DNA from: Platycnemis pennipes
Lineage: Eukaryota > Arthropoda > Insecta > Odonata > Platycnemididae
Length of the DNA stretch: 64,000 nucleotides
Assembly: GCA_933228895.1 (NCBI GenBank)
Contig: OW121846.1
Span: forward strand, 42,116,107 to 42,180,106
Direction of reading: 5' to 3'
Every line of letters begins with the position of its first letter. Positions within the stretch are counted from its first letter, which is position 1. Position numbers and translations under genes: made by a program. Under the pieces are notes generated by a model that ran no database searches, was not told where the DNA came from, and worked only from the letters and a program-made list of their open reading frames with translations. This document shows, one piece after another, positions 1 to 10,759 of this stretch.

Positions 1-1329
1 GAACTTAACGATGGTTTCCAAGGAATCATTCTGGCCGTTTGAAACGTTCCACGCAAGGCATAAGCTTACGACATAGCCTGCATAACTTATTGCATGAGGA
101 TTACAGCTACATTTATTCAAAAGAGATTTTTTTACTTTAGGCCCTGAAAGTTCACTGAGGGTACGAATAAATCCTAAAAACGAAAATGTTTTATTTCAAT
201 CAAGATATCCATAGCATGTCATTTGCTGAACCAATCGACTTAAGTTACATTCGTAATTTTTGGTAGGGTGAAAAGTTCAAACATGAAGTGTGTGATTCAA
301 TCCAGTGCTTTATTGTAATCATCAGTAGTAGGTTTGCTCCTCAATTTAATCTGTAAGTCATCTCAGGGTGTGTGACAGGGGATGAATTATGACCAAACAT
401 GAGCTACATAAGGTACATGTACCAAAGGTTACACCACTGCCTAATTAGTAGTTGCCATTAATACTATGCAAGGCCATACACTGCTAAGTTAATGTTTTAT
501 TCGAAATAAAGGGAGGTTTTCCAGAAAACTATATTTATGCAGTTTATACTCAATGGTCATATGGATATACAAAAGATCTTAACAATCTGGATTGTCATTT
601 GATTGTTTCCCTGATGACTTCGATTTTATCAAATATTAATATTCATATATAGTGGATGTAATTTAACTGTCATACGAAGGGAAGGTGTTTCCTTGAAGGC
701 ATTAAGAGTGAAAACACTTGAGTGTTGTTACGACTGAGCGCGAGGGAGAACAAATATTTTAATTTCCGTATCTATAATCTCATCGGTATGGCTAAGGTTT
801 TAAGTGTTTATAAAGACATTTACATTAATTAATATGCAAGCTAAATTGTATACAGCAGGTTTTTCAACACTTGAAAATAAAAACAAGGAAACTAAATTAC
901 ATTTTTTGATATCAAATATGCTTAATATTTTAGATAACGAATGGCCATGAAGTCCAATGTCATACATGTCCGCGTACATTGGTGAGTACGTGTGTTGTAG
1001 ACGATAGCCTCGCTGAAGTTAAGTGTAGGAGAGGGATGAAGTCCCCTCGAGTCCCAACCAGTAGACTATGAAATTGAATTCTATTAGTTAAGAGACAGTG
1101 GTATAGAACGGTACTTTGAGTTCCTCTGATGCCTAGCCAATTGCAATATCCCAACTTTTGTCGCATTTCGTCTAGAGGAATGGTTTTACGTGCTCCTTAA
1201 ACAGAAGCGATGTAAATATGATAGAATGTCATTATAAATGTTCTACCATTACTGGTCAGTTTAGATGGAGATAAATCGATCCATATTTTTCAGATGATGT
1301 CCTTTAGTTTTTGATAGTTTCTCCCTTAT
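1..1329. other. AT-rich intergenic DNA, no gene seen
   Basis: No frame here looks coding; the longest open frames are short and of unremarkable composition. Around 366-415 the text (gtgtgtgacaggggatgaat, then ccaaacatg) resembles the 3' end of the CR1/Jockey-type LINE found on the minus strand elsewhere in the window (35330-35420 is the clearest copy), so a small decayed LINE tail is possible. Nothing else can be supported. Confidence 0.5.
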
Positions 1330-1700
1330 CATTATATACAAACTAGTCGTTCTTGTCCAGTCTTCCCATTTTCACGTTCTATAAAACACTCTCACCCCTT
1401 ATCACCCGTTCCATTCATTCCTCGGCCTTCTCCTAATTTCCTTAATCAACTTCTTTTCCTCCCCTACCATTCCAGTACTTCCTCATTCGTTTTCTGTTTT
1501 GCCCCCTTACCTTTCTCACCCTTCTCCAGATCTACATCTCAATAGCCCTAAGTCTAGGCTCATCTTCTTCTCTCAAGGTCTAGACTCAATCATTTCTTTA
1601 GTTTTTATTATTTCCGCCTCCGTTCAATGGTTCAAATGCCTCTTTTGATAACTCAATCGTGTTCAGATTTTGATGTTTTTATACCTGTTTAGCTCCTACA
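1330..1700 (-). pseudogene. Decayed LINE reverse-transcriptase C-terminus
   Basis: The plus strand is strikingly T/C-rich because the minus strand carries a worn LINE ORF2 C-terminus. Minus-strand reading gives pieces such as TLREEDEPRLRAIEM, IWRRVRKVR, KTNEEVLEW and VIRGESVL. These correspond to the usual order found after the RT domain (ETWTL..., EAFEMWxWRR..., TNEEVL, GHVIRG, L...V..G). Frames shift and stops occur, so it is dead. It is a different, more diverged subfamily from the copy at 7105-7645 and resembles the remnant at 16195-16745. Clade is uncertain (RTE-like). Confidence 0.55.
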
Positions 1701-2070
1701 TACTGCTCATATATCTAGATGGCCTGTAGCCTTTCGCCTCCTCATTTTAAATTTAATCTTTCCCTTTTTACTCCAGAAATTCTCATTGATATTGTTTACT
1801 GGTGATTTATTTTTATTCTATGCTTTTCACACTGATTCTGTAAAGAATGTTGTAATTTTCTTAACCCTGGGCTGACAGGGACACTATTGCTTCATTATCC
1901 ACAAACCTAACCAACCAAATTTACAAATTTTCCCTAACTTTACTAGTAGATTAAGTTCATCCCAACGCCTCGTTAGTATTCTTTGTTATGTAGTATGTTG
2001 GATTACTCCAATAGTTATGGCTATGTCTCCATTTAGCCTGAAAGCTCTTCACCCTAGGGAAACGCAATGC
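1701..2070. other. No feature seen
   Basis: T-rich unique sequence between a LINE remnant and a hairpin. I see no coding frame or repeat. Confidence 0.5.
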
Positions 2071-2148
2071 AATGAATAAATATACTTTGTACGGTTCCAC
2101 AGTGCTAGGAATCGCTGTGGAACCGTACAAGGTACGTTTTATTCATTT
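2071..2148. repeat. Long near-perfect inverted repeat (hairpin/MITE-like)
   Basis: Arms 2071-2102 and 2115-2148 are reverse complements, with a perfect core ttgtacggttccacag / ctgtggaaccgtacaa (2087-2102 and 2115-2130) and a 12-base loop. The outer parts (aatgaataaa ... ttattcatt) also pair with a few mismatches. It would fold into a strong hairpin. It could be a miniature inverted-repeat element or the remnant of one; no autonomous partner is visible in the window. Confidence 0.75.
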
Positions 2149-2459
2149 CGTTGGCCTCAGCGTTCCACAGCGTATCACCGAGCTTCATCAATTTTACATG
2201 GGGAGCACAACTTCCAATGCCGAGCCGGGATTTGTTCCCTAGACCCTTGGAATGTTACGCCTACAACGCTACCGGAGGAGGAATACGACAGAAAAAATCA
2301 TTTGCTTTCTCTGGGACCAAACCCTGGTACCCCCTAATTTCCGATGAGGTGCTTAAACGAATTACCAAGGCCTCCCTCTTCTCATATTATAGGGAGGGGG
2401 TTCTTTATAGGGAGCTCCCTAAGAATAGAAATAATCATTAATAGTCAGGAGTTCCGTTT
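2149..2459 (+). other. Unrecognised open frame, probably not a gene
   Basis: An open frame (2151-2441, 96 codons) begins inside the hairpin arm. Its protein has no recognisable domain, and the start overlaps a structural repeat, so I do not call it a gene. The interval is otherwise featureless. Confidence 0.15.
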
Positions 2460-3400
2460 TTTAATCACGGCAGTCATGGCGCGTCATTTGTCGAATTGAT
2501 CGAACAGCGTCGGAGTCACCTCGGACGCTCCAGACACCGTGAAAGGTACGGGACGCCTCCCGGGTCGTGCGTCCGTCGGGAAGGTTGGGGCCCTCGAACC
2601 CACGGAACCCCTGAGCGTTGCTATCGAGCGGAACGCTCGGGTCACGCATGGTTCGAGTTATCGAATGTTCGAGTTACGCGGGGCCCTCCCCTCACGGCTC
2701 TGCGGACTTTTCGACTCACGCCGCCCCCACCCCCACGGACACCGGGAAACAGAAACGACATCGTTTTTAACTCGGAGATATTGCTCTCTTCCCCCCCACA
2801 AACATTTTCGCATGTCTCCGCGCCGCACCCCGGACGTCCGTCCCGCCAAACACCCTCTCCCGCACCCGGGTGCGGGCCGCCGTCGCACCACCACCGCCAC
2901 CACCCCATTACCATCGCCAAAACTGCCCTCTCCCTCCGCCACCGAACGCATTCCCCCTCCTCGCAATTACGGAATTCCGACAGTTAACCCCGACGTGCGG
3001 TGGGGGTGGAGGTTTTCCAGGGGGTGGCAGACCGGAGCCGGCCGGACTCCGGGGAGGGGGGGGGGGGGCTCCCCCCTTCCACCCAGCCCTCCGGAGGTGA
3101 GGGGAGACGCTGAAGAGGAGGTGTGGGAGGGGAGCGGGCTGAGGATTTGGGCGGCGGCACACGGCATCCCCCGGTGCTTTCGAGCGAAATTGAGAACCAC
3201 TTCCCCCGTTGCGTGTCTCCGGCATCGCTGAGGAATTAACGCGGAGGAATGGCGGGGGGCAAGGAGGGGGGGAGGCGGGAGACGCAGGGCGGGGCGGAGA
3301 CCGGGGGGCGGTGGGGGGCAGTGGTGGGGCGGCCGCGGGCCGCGTGTGCCCACGCCGGGGGCAGGCGGGGGCCGAGGGTTGAGGCGGGGGTTAGATGCGC
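2460..3400. promoter_or_regulatory. GC-rich, CpG-dense island with G/C runs
   Basis: Composition changes abruptly from AT-rich to GC-rich, with many CG dinucleotides (for example cgtcggagtcacctcggacgc near 2508), C-tracts at 2725-2890 and a long G-run at 3050-3070. Several long overlapping open frames exist on both strands, but that is expected where stop codons are depleted by GC content. None carries a recognisable domain, and their proteins are Pro/Arg/Gly-rich. Likely a CpG-island-type promoter or first-exon region of an unseen gene, or simply a GC-rich insertion. No TATA or coding exon can be pinned down. Confidence 0.35.
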
Positions 3401-5288
3401 AGGTTTATAGATTGGCTAAGGAGGGTGTGAGTCCCGGAAGAGACTGCCGGGGTGGGCAGGGGAGGCGGTGGGCGTAAATGGGTGCCTGAATTGGGGATGG
3501 AAAGCGACGGCCGCCCTTCGATACTGCCGTCCAAATCGGAATCAATGTATCGCTCGCGGCTTAGGCACATGAAAAAAATCAATGGAGAGGTCAAAAAATA
3601 AGTCTCATTCTAGATCATTTCAAAATTGATAAAGTGCACTGCATTACACATTAATATTCAAATCAGTCATTCAGCCCCCCCTGTGGATTAAAAACATTAA
3701 AACATCCACAGGGAGAGCATCAACACGAATCATATCGAGAGTGAAATAATCTTTATAGTTTAATTAATTTGTTTTTGAGCTTATCTCACTACGAAGCTTA
3801 GTTTATGGAGCTCCATCACAAGGTAAGCCTGTGGAAGTTTAAATTACATATGGTATTAAAAAGTTAAATTAAAAGGATAAAAGTGTGTAATCAGCATAAT
3901 TTAACACCAAGGTGTGATGAAAGTAAAATGACAATAGTCTCACTTTGCGTAGGTATACTAATATTTTACATCTTGACAAAGAGAAAGGCGACTACGCTAT
4001 TTGGATTTCTGATGACTCAGACTAAATTGCAAAGCCCCATTACCAACCGTCCGTCGTAAATTATAAGTTCATTAAACACAGAAATTTCAAGCGCCGATGG
4101 CGGTAATGTCGTCAACAATAACGTCAACTAACGAAATACTAGGCTCCGTCAACCTACCTTTCTGACGGTGACTTTCTATTATCGCCCGCTAATTGGGAAG
4201 TTGGTTATGTCGAAAGTTGGCCAAGGATACGCGTGTACGTCAGCAAAGTATTGATGATGATGATTCGTTATCTGAAAAATTATACCAGAGAGTTTATGAT
4301 AATGGGGTGTGGGTTGTGAAACATGACCATCATTTTGAAGCAAACAGTCCCAAAAATGGTTTATTTGAAAATTTCTGTGGCCTACCAGCGTTCACTCCTT
4401 AATACTTCCGTAATCTGATTAGTTTTTAAAATTAGATTTTTTACTCGAGCATGTTCGTCAAAGACTTGATCTCGGTGGGATGAAATTGGAGCAAAGGAGC
4501 TCGGTTTGAGAACTAATTAGACAAAGTTAAGAAGGGTAAGAAATGAAGGAAATGTTTTTCAGAGATGGTGGATATATGCCCTTAAGATTCGTCCTTCTGA
4601 CCTTACCGCGAAGAATCGGACGTAATGTGGTGAAACCTTAGCATGACTCTACGGAATAATTACAAATTTTATACCAGCATAGTAATTTATTTCGATATTG
4701 ATTTTTATACAAATTTTATCACGTTAAATGATTCTTAAATTACCTTCAAAATATTGGGTGAATAAAAAATACTATTCTATGAAAAAATTGCAAGTAATTG
4801 GGGAATCTTCTGGATTGATGTTTTTTGCGTCGACACGCTAAGAAGCTATGGGATTTGCACAAGTGATTCATGTAAGTAAAATACAACACGTGTTTAATAA
4901 ATATTAAGTTGAATGAACAATGGGAGTGGCATTGTTTCATTTTTCTTAGCAGAGAACTTAGCTTAACATTAAATAGATACTATAATTAGATACAGGACAT
5001 GAATTAAAATATATAGATACCTCCTTCCGCACAAAGGCTTTCGCGGTGTGATAAATTTGAATATCTAGGTCTTCATATATGTCCCTCTGACTGCAGGATA
5101 CTATAGTTTGTGCATAAATTCCCTTCGGGTGCCCTATCACAGCGCGGCAGCATATCTGACTGTATACTATCACTGAAAACTACGTCAGTTTTCGCAAAGG
5201 CTACCCTTCACTGATCTTATCTATACTTATAAACGATATAAATGATGAGTGGAAGATTGGACATGCGTATTATTATCTTTACGAGTTA
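3401..5288. other. No recognisable gene
   Basis: AT-rich DNA. A small hairpin (ccctgtggat 3679-3688 with atccacaggg 3704-3713) is present. An open frame at 4193-4402 on the plus strand encodes 69 residues with an Asp/Ser-rich stretch and no recognisable domain. It could be a chance frame or an orphan exon, and nothing supports choosing the latter. Confidence 0.4.
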
Positions 5289-5311
5289 AGAGAGAGAGAG
5301 AGAGAGAGAGA
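5289..5311. repeat. (AG)n microsatellite
   Basis: Uninterrupted AG dinucleotide run of about eleven units. Confidence 0.9.
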
Positions 5312-5869
5312 ATTTAACTGTTCTGCTTTCATTTAGCTGCTGGATAAGGATCTTACTGATCATTTCATCTTTTTGCTGCGTAGAAAACTCACGATATCCA
5401 AAATGGAATCAGAGCAAAGGTGACGTCGTTAACTTCGATCCACTCTTTGAGTTAGGTCTAGAAAGCGAGGGAAATACTAGCGGCGCAAGAACTGCCAGGC
5501 CTGCCAAAGGGGTGGGTTGCGAAGACAAAGCAGTTTGATTAGCCGCCGCGAGGGAAGCGTAGTTGGCTGATATTGACTCTCCCATTACGCAATAAAAATC
5601 ATCTCCACCTGATTTCATTTTGTCCATGCATGTAAATCTATCCACGCCCTTACAAGCCCGAGACTACATCCCACGTGCATTGCGTTACATACTTCCCTTG
5701 AGCCATTCGGAGGAGCCTACCAACAGTTGAGATCATGGGCGCAATTGAGAAAGAACTGGTACTACATCTGGATCTGAGCACCCTGTAAGCAAACAAAATG
5801 GTGGATGGCCGGGGGAGTATCACCATCAAAAATGCAAAACGTACACGGATTAATATTAAAAGGGGGAAT
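5312..5869. other. No feature seen
   Basis: Open frames on the minus strand (5409-5645, 5650-5925) have no recognisable motif, and the second runs into the SINE at 5870. No gene is supported. Confidence 0.4.
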
Positions 5870-6200
5870 ACGTTGGTGTGGTGGCTAGGGTCCTGGCTTC
5901 CTTTCCCAAAGTCCTGGATTCGCATCCCTGGTTACGGAGATGGATCAGGAGGTCATGGATTACCGGTGCTCTGTGGAGAGCACTTCAAGTTCAGTACTCC
6001 GTCCGTCGGGTGGGACGCTAATCCATGTTCCCCTTGGAGTCTTTCCTTAAGAGTTTGCTAATGCTGACCCCGGGTTTCACTTCATCCTTCCTCATCTCCT
6101 AGATAAATTCCTTATCATATCCAATTACCCACCTATCCTAAATGACACAAATGACCTTAGTTGTCGGTCTACTTCCCCGAATGACAAACCAATAAGCCAA
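5870..6200 (+). mobile_element. tRNA-derived SINE, near full-length copy
   Basis: The head resembles a tRNA: an A-box-like tggtgtggtggctagggtcc and a B-box-like tcctggattcgcatccc about 45 bases later, the internal RNA polymerase III promoter layout. The body carries the family signature ctccgtccgtcgggtggga (reads cggatgg in other copies), then cccttgg, gaccccgggtttc, tacccacctatcctaaatg and gacctta/ctgtcggtc. The same blocks recur in the same order at 32190-32495 and 37515-37870 on the opposite strand, which defines a family of about 330 bp. Non-coding; mobilised in trans by a LINE. The partner LINE cannot be proved from this window. Confidence 0.8.
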
Positions 6201-6424
6201 TATTACAGCGTAATAAGAGATAAACGTTAATTATGCATATCGGTGTAAATGGATAATTAGAAACTGAGAGAGAATATGGGTTTTTTCAATTGTTGGGTAT
6301 TCGTTTGAATCGGCTGAAATATTTTTACACTGGCTGTGGAAATGTGCCAAAAGCACAAGTTATTTGAGCCAGAAATTCCCTTTAGGTGCACATCTTGCTC
6401 GGCAACCTAAACTACGCCAACCTA

Positions 6425-6530
6425 TCCAGCTTCTATGTACCTAATATGTTCTATTATTGCTCCCGGGAAGAAAGACATTTTAAATCCTTCCATAAGAAAC
6501 TTCTCCAATCTTAATTTTCCTATTTGAATG
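6425..6530 (-). mobile_element. CR1/Jockey-type LINE 3'-end remnant
   Basis: Minus-strand translation around 6465-6490 gives FKMSFFPG, the conserved end of the ORF2 C-terminus in this LINE family. The same FKMSFFP/LKMSFFP block is seen at 14229-14450 and 22790. The fragment is short and worn. Confidence 0.5.
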
Positions 6531-7104
6531 AAGCGTAAAAGACGTGTGTTCTCAAATTATTTCCAACGCCATCGGAGGTAGCACATTGGATCCAACTTTT
6601 ATTCACAATTTCCTACTAAATTTGAATTAATGTTCTGATAGGTGCACGGAAGTGCGTGCCTATAATTAGTAGATTCATGGAAGAGTAAAGAGAATCACGG
6701 CATAGGCATCAGGTAAAATTTGCGAACCAATGAGTGGAGAGTTAGATATTATATAAAATGGAAAAAATACTGTAATTAAAATGTCGTCCACGCAGCGCTC
6801 AGTAAGGGCTGATACGCTACTGAAACATCTGTCTGCAATAAAACTTGAACTCGGGTCCTAAGAATGGAAGCCAATACGTAAGTTGTCCCATCGTCACTAT
6901 TCCTTTATATGGCTGACTGATTCTAGGCCTGATAATTCGATTATTTTCCATCTTAATTAGTAGATGAGGCCCCCGTTTTAAGTCGCTCCGGTTTTTGTCG
7001 TTTCACTGATGCATCTTAATTGCATCCCCTTAATGACCCCAGTTATCCGCTACTCCATCATCTCAATAAGTGTTTACGACACAATAATGTCTTATTACTA
7101 TGAT
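6531..7104. other. No feature seen
   Basis: AT-rich sequence between two LINE fragments. No coding frame or clear repeat is visible. Confidence 0.45.
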
Positions 7105-7645
7105 ATTAAATCATCATCATCATCAAGGGTCAACAATCGTAGTATTGGTTTGACGCAGCCCTCCACTCGATTCTTCTATCGGCCAACCTCTTGACGTAGC
7201 TCCTCTCTTTCACGTCCTTTACGACCTGTTCTATGTAACTCATACGAGGCCTGTGTTTTCCATTCTTCCCGTTCACTTTTCCTTCGACGATTGTCTTCAT
7301 CAGGCCATCGTGCCTTAAGCTATAACCGATTAAGTTGTTCCGTCTTCTTTTTATAGTTTTCAACAGATTTCTCTTTTCTCCCACTCTTATTAGGACTTCT
7401 TCATTTGTCACTCGGTCGATCCATTTTATCTTCATGATTCTTCGATAGCACCATATTTCGAATGCTTCCACCCTTTTCTTCTCCGCTGCTGTCATCGTCC
7501 ATGCCTCACTTCCGTAAAGAAACATGCTCCAGATATACGTTTTGATGAATTGCTTTCTTAATTCAAAGCTTGTATTTCCAGCTGTTAGTAGATTCTTCTT
7601 TTGATAGAATGCCCTCTTTGCCCGGACTGATATTTAATATGACAA
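7105..7645 (-). mobile_element. 5'-truncated RTE/BovB-like LINE, ORF2 C-terminus
   Basis: On the minus strand an uninterrupted frame runs from about 7640 to the stop at 7130. Blocks in order are RAKRAFYQKKNLLTAGN, MFLYGSEAWTM, EAFEIWCYRRIMKIKW, RVTNEEVL and GKHRPRM, the post-RT region of endonuclease-RT LINEs of RTE/BovB type. It acted in target-primed reverse transcription, but only this C-terminal piece is present, so the insertion is dead on arrival. Just past the stop the element ends in a (GAT)n tail (catcatcatcatca on the plus strand, 7107-7122), typical of RTE-type LINEs. The intact frame makes it younger than the copies at 20.1, 29.2 and 30.5 kb. Confidence 0.82.
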
Positions 7646-8565
7646 ATAAAAAAATTGAAGGTTTATAAGAATACTCTTCTCAATTCCTTGAAGTGGCATC
7701 CTGTATTGATGTGTTTACCATGGAGTAATTTTTTTCTTATCCAAAAGGGCAGTGAGAGAACACCAAAGAAAGTTTGAGTAATTAAAAGGTGTAAACGCAA
7801 GGGGTCTACGAAAATTGTGGCTCACTTTCCGAGGTTTCCGAGGTTAACGTCGAGGTTTTGCGGAATTTGCTACGACGAAAAAAACGGGAAAAGCCTGTAT
7901 ATTATGTAATATATTTTTGTAATCTTTTCTTTTGGAAATCTGCTTATAATGAAACCGAGCAGTGGAACATCAGTAGCCTTCGAACTACAATGGTATCAAA
8001 TATATACGTGAACATTGGCCGAATACATTTTACACCATACCAACTGGAAGTTATCCCTTTCAATGGCAAGCGGAAACAAAGCACATAAGGTTTGTACGCA
8101 TTTTAATCCATCCCCTATATTAATGTGAACCATGCGAAGTCAACATTCACGTTTATCAGACCTACTTTCATACGGTAACCATTCCGAAGGCTTAAGGAGA
8201 GAGAAACCATTTTCAAAGGGAGAACCGTAAAGGCTTGGCCAGCGGTGTTTGACCGGGAGAGAATATCACAGGAAAAATCAGAGAAAGTGTACTTAGAGAA
8301 AGTGGCGTTTCTCACGAATTTTGAGGAAATACAGCTATGGATGGAGAATTAGAGCGATGAAATGTGTGAAAAATACAAATGTGGTAATCCACAAAAAGTA
8401 TACTTTAAGAGGATCGGTTTGATCGGTGACTGCAGCCCTCTCCTAAGTCTGATTGTCTATTCCTACCCAAAACCCTACAAGCCATTTGGAAGAGGTTGAA
8501 TACCAGCAAAAAATGCATTGCAGACGTGCGCTAGTATATACTATTGACTTGATAAGGGTGGTTCT
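7646..8565. other. No recognisable gene
   Basis: Open frames at 7858-8088 (+) and 8115-8315 (-) have no identifiable domain and no supporting signals. Confidence 0.4.
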
Positions 8566-8815
8566 GGTTGGCGTGGTGGTTACAGCACTAGGCCCCATTT
8601 CCAAGAGAGCCAACCAGAGGACCGAGTTCGAATCCGAACAGTGGCAGAGGTATAAGGCATATGCTATGACGAAAAAAACATAAGGCACACTGGTCTCCAC
8701 TTGAATTCCGCTTGGAAAGTATTTCAAACCCATTATTTCGTCCGTCAGATGAAGCGTTTAGCCATGGATATCTTGGCGCCTTTCATTATGATGGCATGGC
8801 TTAGATGCAATTTAT
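8566..8815 (+). mobile_element. tRNA-derived SINE, degraded copy
   Basis: Head with ggttggcgtggtggttacag (A-box-like) and gaccgagttcgaatccgaac (good B-box). About 110 bases on comes the family body block tcgtccgtcagatgaagcg, followed by tcttggcgcctttc. Same order as the 5870-6200 copy, with a diverged middle. Confidence 0.7.
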
Positions 8816-8989
8816 TGAATAGGCATGCTAGATTTTAACATGGTTATTACCAGCAAAATCCTTTCTCAGTCCATATAATCTTGTTATTTATTTCACCAAT
8901 ATTCGACGAGTAGCAAAAGAACAGAGTAACAAAGGAGAGGGTTGGAAGGTAGACAAAAGAGAAACGTTAAGCAAATTTTGAATCGATGG

Positions 8990-9260
8990 TGGCGGTAGCC
9001 AGGTCAATAAACGCTAGCCTGGTGACCCAGAGGTCATAGGCTTGAATCCTGCCTCAGTAGTTGCTATAATTCTTTATGGGTGATATCCGGAAGATAAGGT
9101 CCTCTGGGCCATTTAAGACACTTTGGAGATGGGAGTAGGGATACTTCTTGGAGATCTAAGGAGCTGAGGGAGGTCGGAGAAAAAGCCTTCGCAGGGAATA
9201 GGCAACACTTAAATAAAGGCGGAGTGTCAACTGTCTAACACTCTCTACGACGATCGGTGT
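8990..9260 (+). mobile_element. tRNA-derived SINE-like element, diverged
   Basis: ggtggcggtagccaggtc ... aggtcataggcttgaatcctgcc looks like an A-box/B-box pair. Downstream text (ggtcctctgggcc, gagctgagggaggtcgg) does not match the main SINE body well, so it may be a second SINE family or a very old copy. Confidence 0.45.
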
Positions 9261-9639
9261 ACCGAGCTTGAAGTGTTCATCACGATATATTTAACTAGGT
9301 CCTAAGTTCCTCGCAAAAATCCCTACCATTCACTTAATTTGAACGCGAGATGTGGATCCAAAACTCAAGCCACCACATCAACTCATTCTCAATTTGCCTC
9401 TGGAACTTAGAACGTTGCGTTTAACTTAGAACATCGCGATAAGGGTTCAGCGGATAGAGCACCTGTAAAACGACTAGACCAGGGGAGAGAAGCGTCTAAC
9501 AACTTTCAGGAATGACTGTCAACGAAGTATAATGCTTCCAAATTTCACTTGTCCCGTCTGAAATGCATGTAATATTCCTCCTTCCTCGCGTGCTCATCAT
9601 ATAACCTTCTACATATCTGCCTCCAAAACTATTTCTCAA
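9261..9639. other. No feature seen
   Basis: Mixed-composition sequence without a coding frame or recognisable repeat. Confidence 0.4.
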
Positions 9640-9840
9640 ATATTCTGCTCCATCCGCGTACTACGCATCCTAATAATCTCTTGAAACTTTCCTTCCTTTC
9701 CTAGCACTCCCAGCGCTTCGTCGTTCGTCCTTGTTTCCATCAAATATGGTAGCATATCGCGAGAGCACTCTCTGTTTTAATTCTCTCTCCTCAAGGTCGA
9801 GGTTTTGCAATTATTCTCCCTATCAAACTCCTCTCTAATC
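9640..9840 (-). pseudogene. Possible LINE RT C-terminal remnant
   Basis: T/C-rich plus strand. The minus strand reads RTNDEALGVLGKEGKFQEIIR, close in layout to the KTNEEVL..VGEE.KL...IRRR block of LINE ORF2 C-termini at 1330-1700 and 7130-7525. Stops surround it and the evidence is a single block. Confidence 0.35.
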
Positions 9841-10759
9841 TTCCCTCGGCGCGCAATCCAAAGTGCTTCTGCGGCAAGGTCTCTCCTCTTAGCAAATACC
9901 TCCTTCCCCTAAGTAATTCTCCTCTTAATATCCTATGGGCTGCACCTATCTCAGATATGACTCCCTCGAGTTATTTCTTCTTACTCTCCGCTCCTGCCAT
10001 AATCTTTCCTTTCCTGGTAGTGAATGCATCTTCACGCAACGAAACTTTCTTCCATGCATTGTCAGTATAATCCGTATTTCCGTCCTGGATTTTGCCTTAG
10101 ACAAGAAATTGTCCTCCATCCCTTGTTTTTGCCCCCAACAAAAAAAAGTAAATCCAACATTAACTGTTTTTATTTCACATGAGAGGTTAGACCTTTAAAT
10201 TTATGGCTCTCCTAGTTTAAGTGAATCGGTGACCCTCTGTGAGTATCTCTTGTCGTCAATGTCATATTCGACTGTCGACGTCATACTCAACCTAAGTTAC
10301 ATATTATTAATTATATATTATAAATTACAAGAGCAAATACCTGATGCTTTTACCGAGTGCTGAACACGTCAATTTGATGGTGCGTGGCAGGGGATAAATC
10401 CACAGATATGTACATTTTAAATCCCTAGGGAATCTTTTTTACTTTAATCCTACTCTTGGAGGAACCTATACAGGGAACATTTGAAGCACATTCGGCACTG
10501 CATTGAAAGGGCTATGATTTGTTGAACCATTCTGCGGAAGATACACCAACGAAAGTGTAAGCGAGAGAACTTATTTAGAGCTGTTGAGCCCTGATCTTGA
10601 GCATGAAGCATTTGAGGTTAAAATACTGGAAGTTTGATACGGAAACAGGAATAGTGGGGCGTTTTGCCAAAATCTACGAACGTAGATTTGACAAGTTACT
10701 CCAATATTGGAAATGTCTAGAGACTGGCAGCCCTGGCGAAAATGGAGGTCAGCAATACG
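9841..10759. other. No recognisable gene; possible LINE tail at 10375-10440
   Basis: T/C-rich to 10190, possibly a continuation of the older minus-strand LINE, though no block can be named. The text at about 10385-10420 (gtgcgtggcaggggataaat) resembles the LINE 3'-end signature seen at 35330-35420. Otherwise nothing. Confidence 0.35.

Noticed and set aside
2496..3353. Several long overlapping open frames (up to 230 codons) on both strands
   Set aside because: They lie in a GC-rich block where stops are rare by composition; the proteins are Pro/Arg/Gly-rich, with no domain and conflicting frames.
4193..4402. 69-codon plus-strand frame with acidic stretch
   Set aside because: No recognisable domain, no splice or promoter context, and length within chance for AT-rich DNA.
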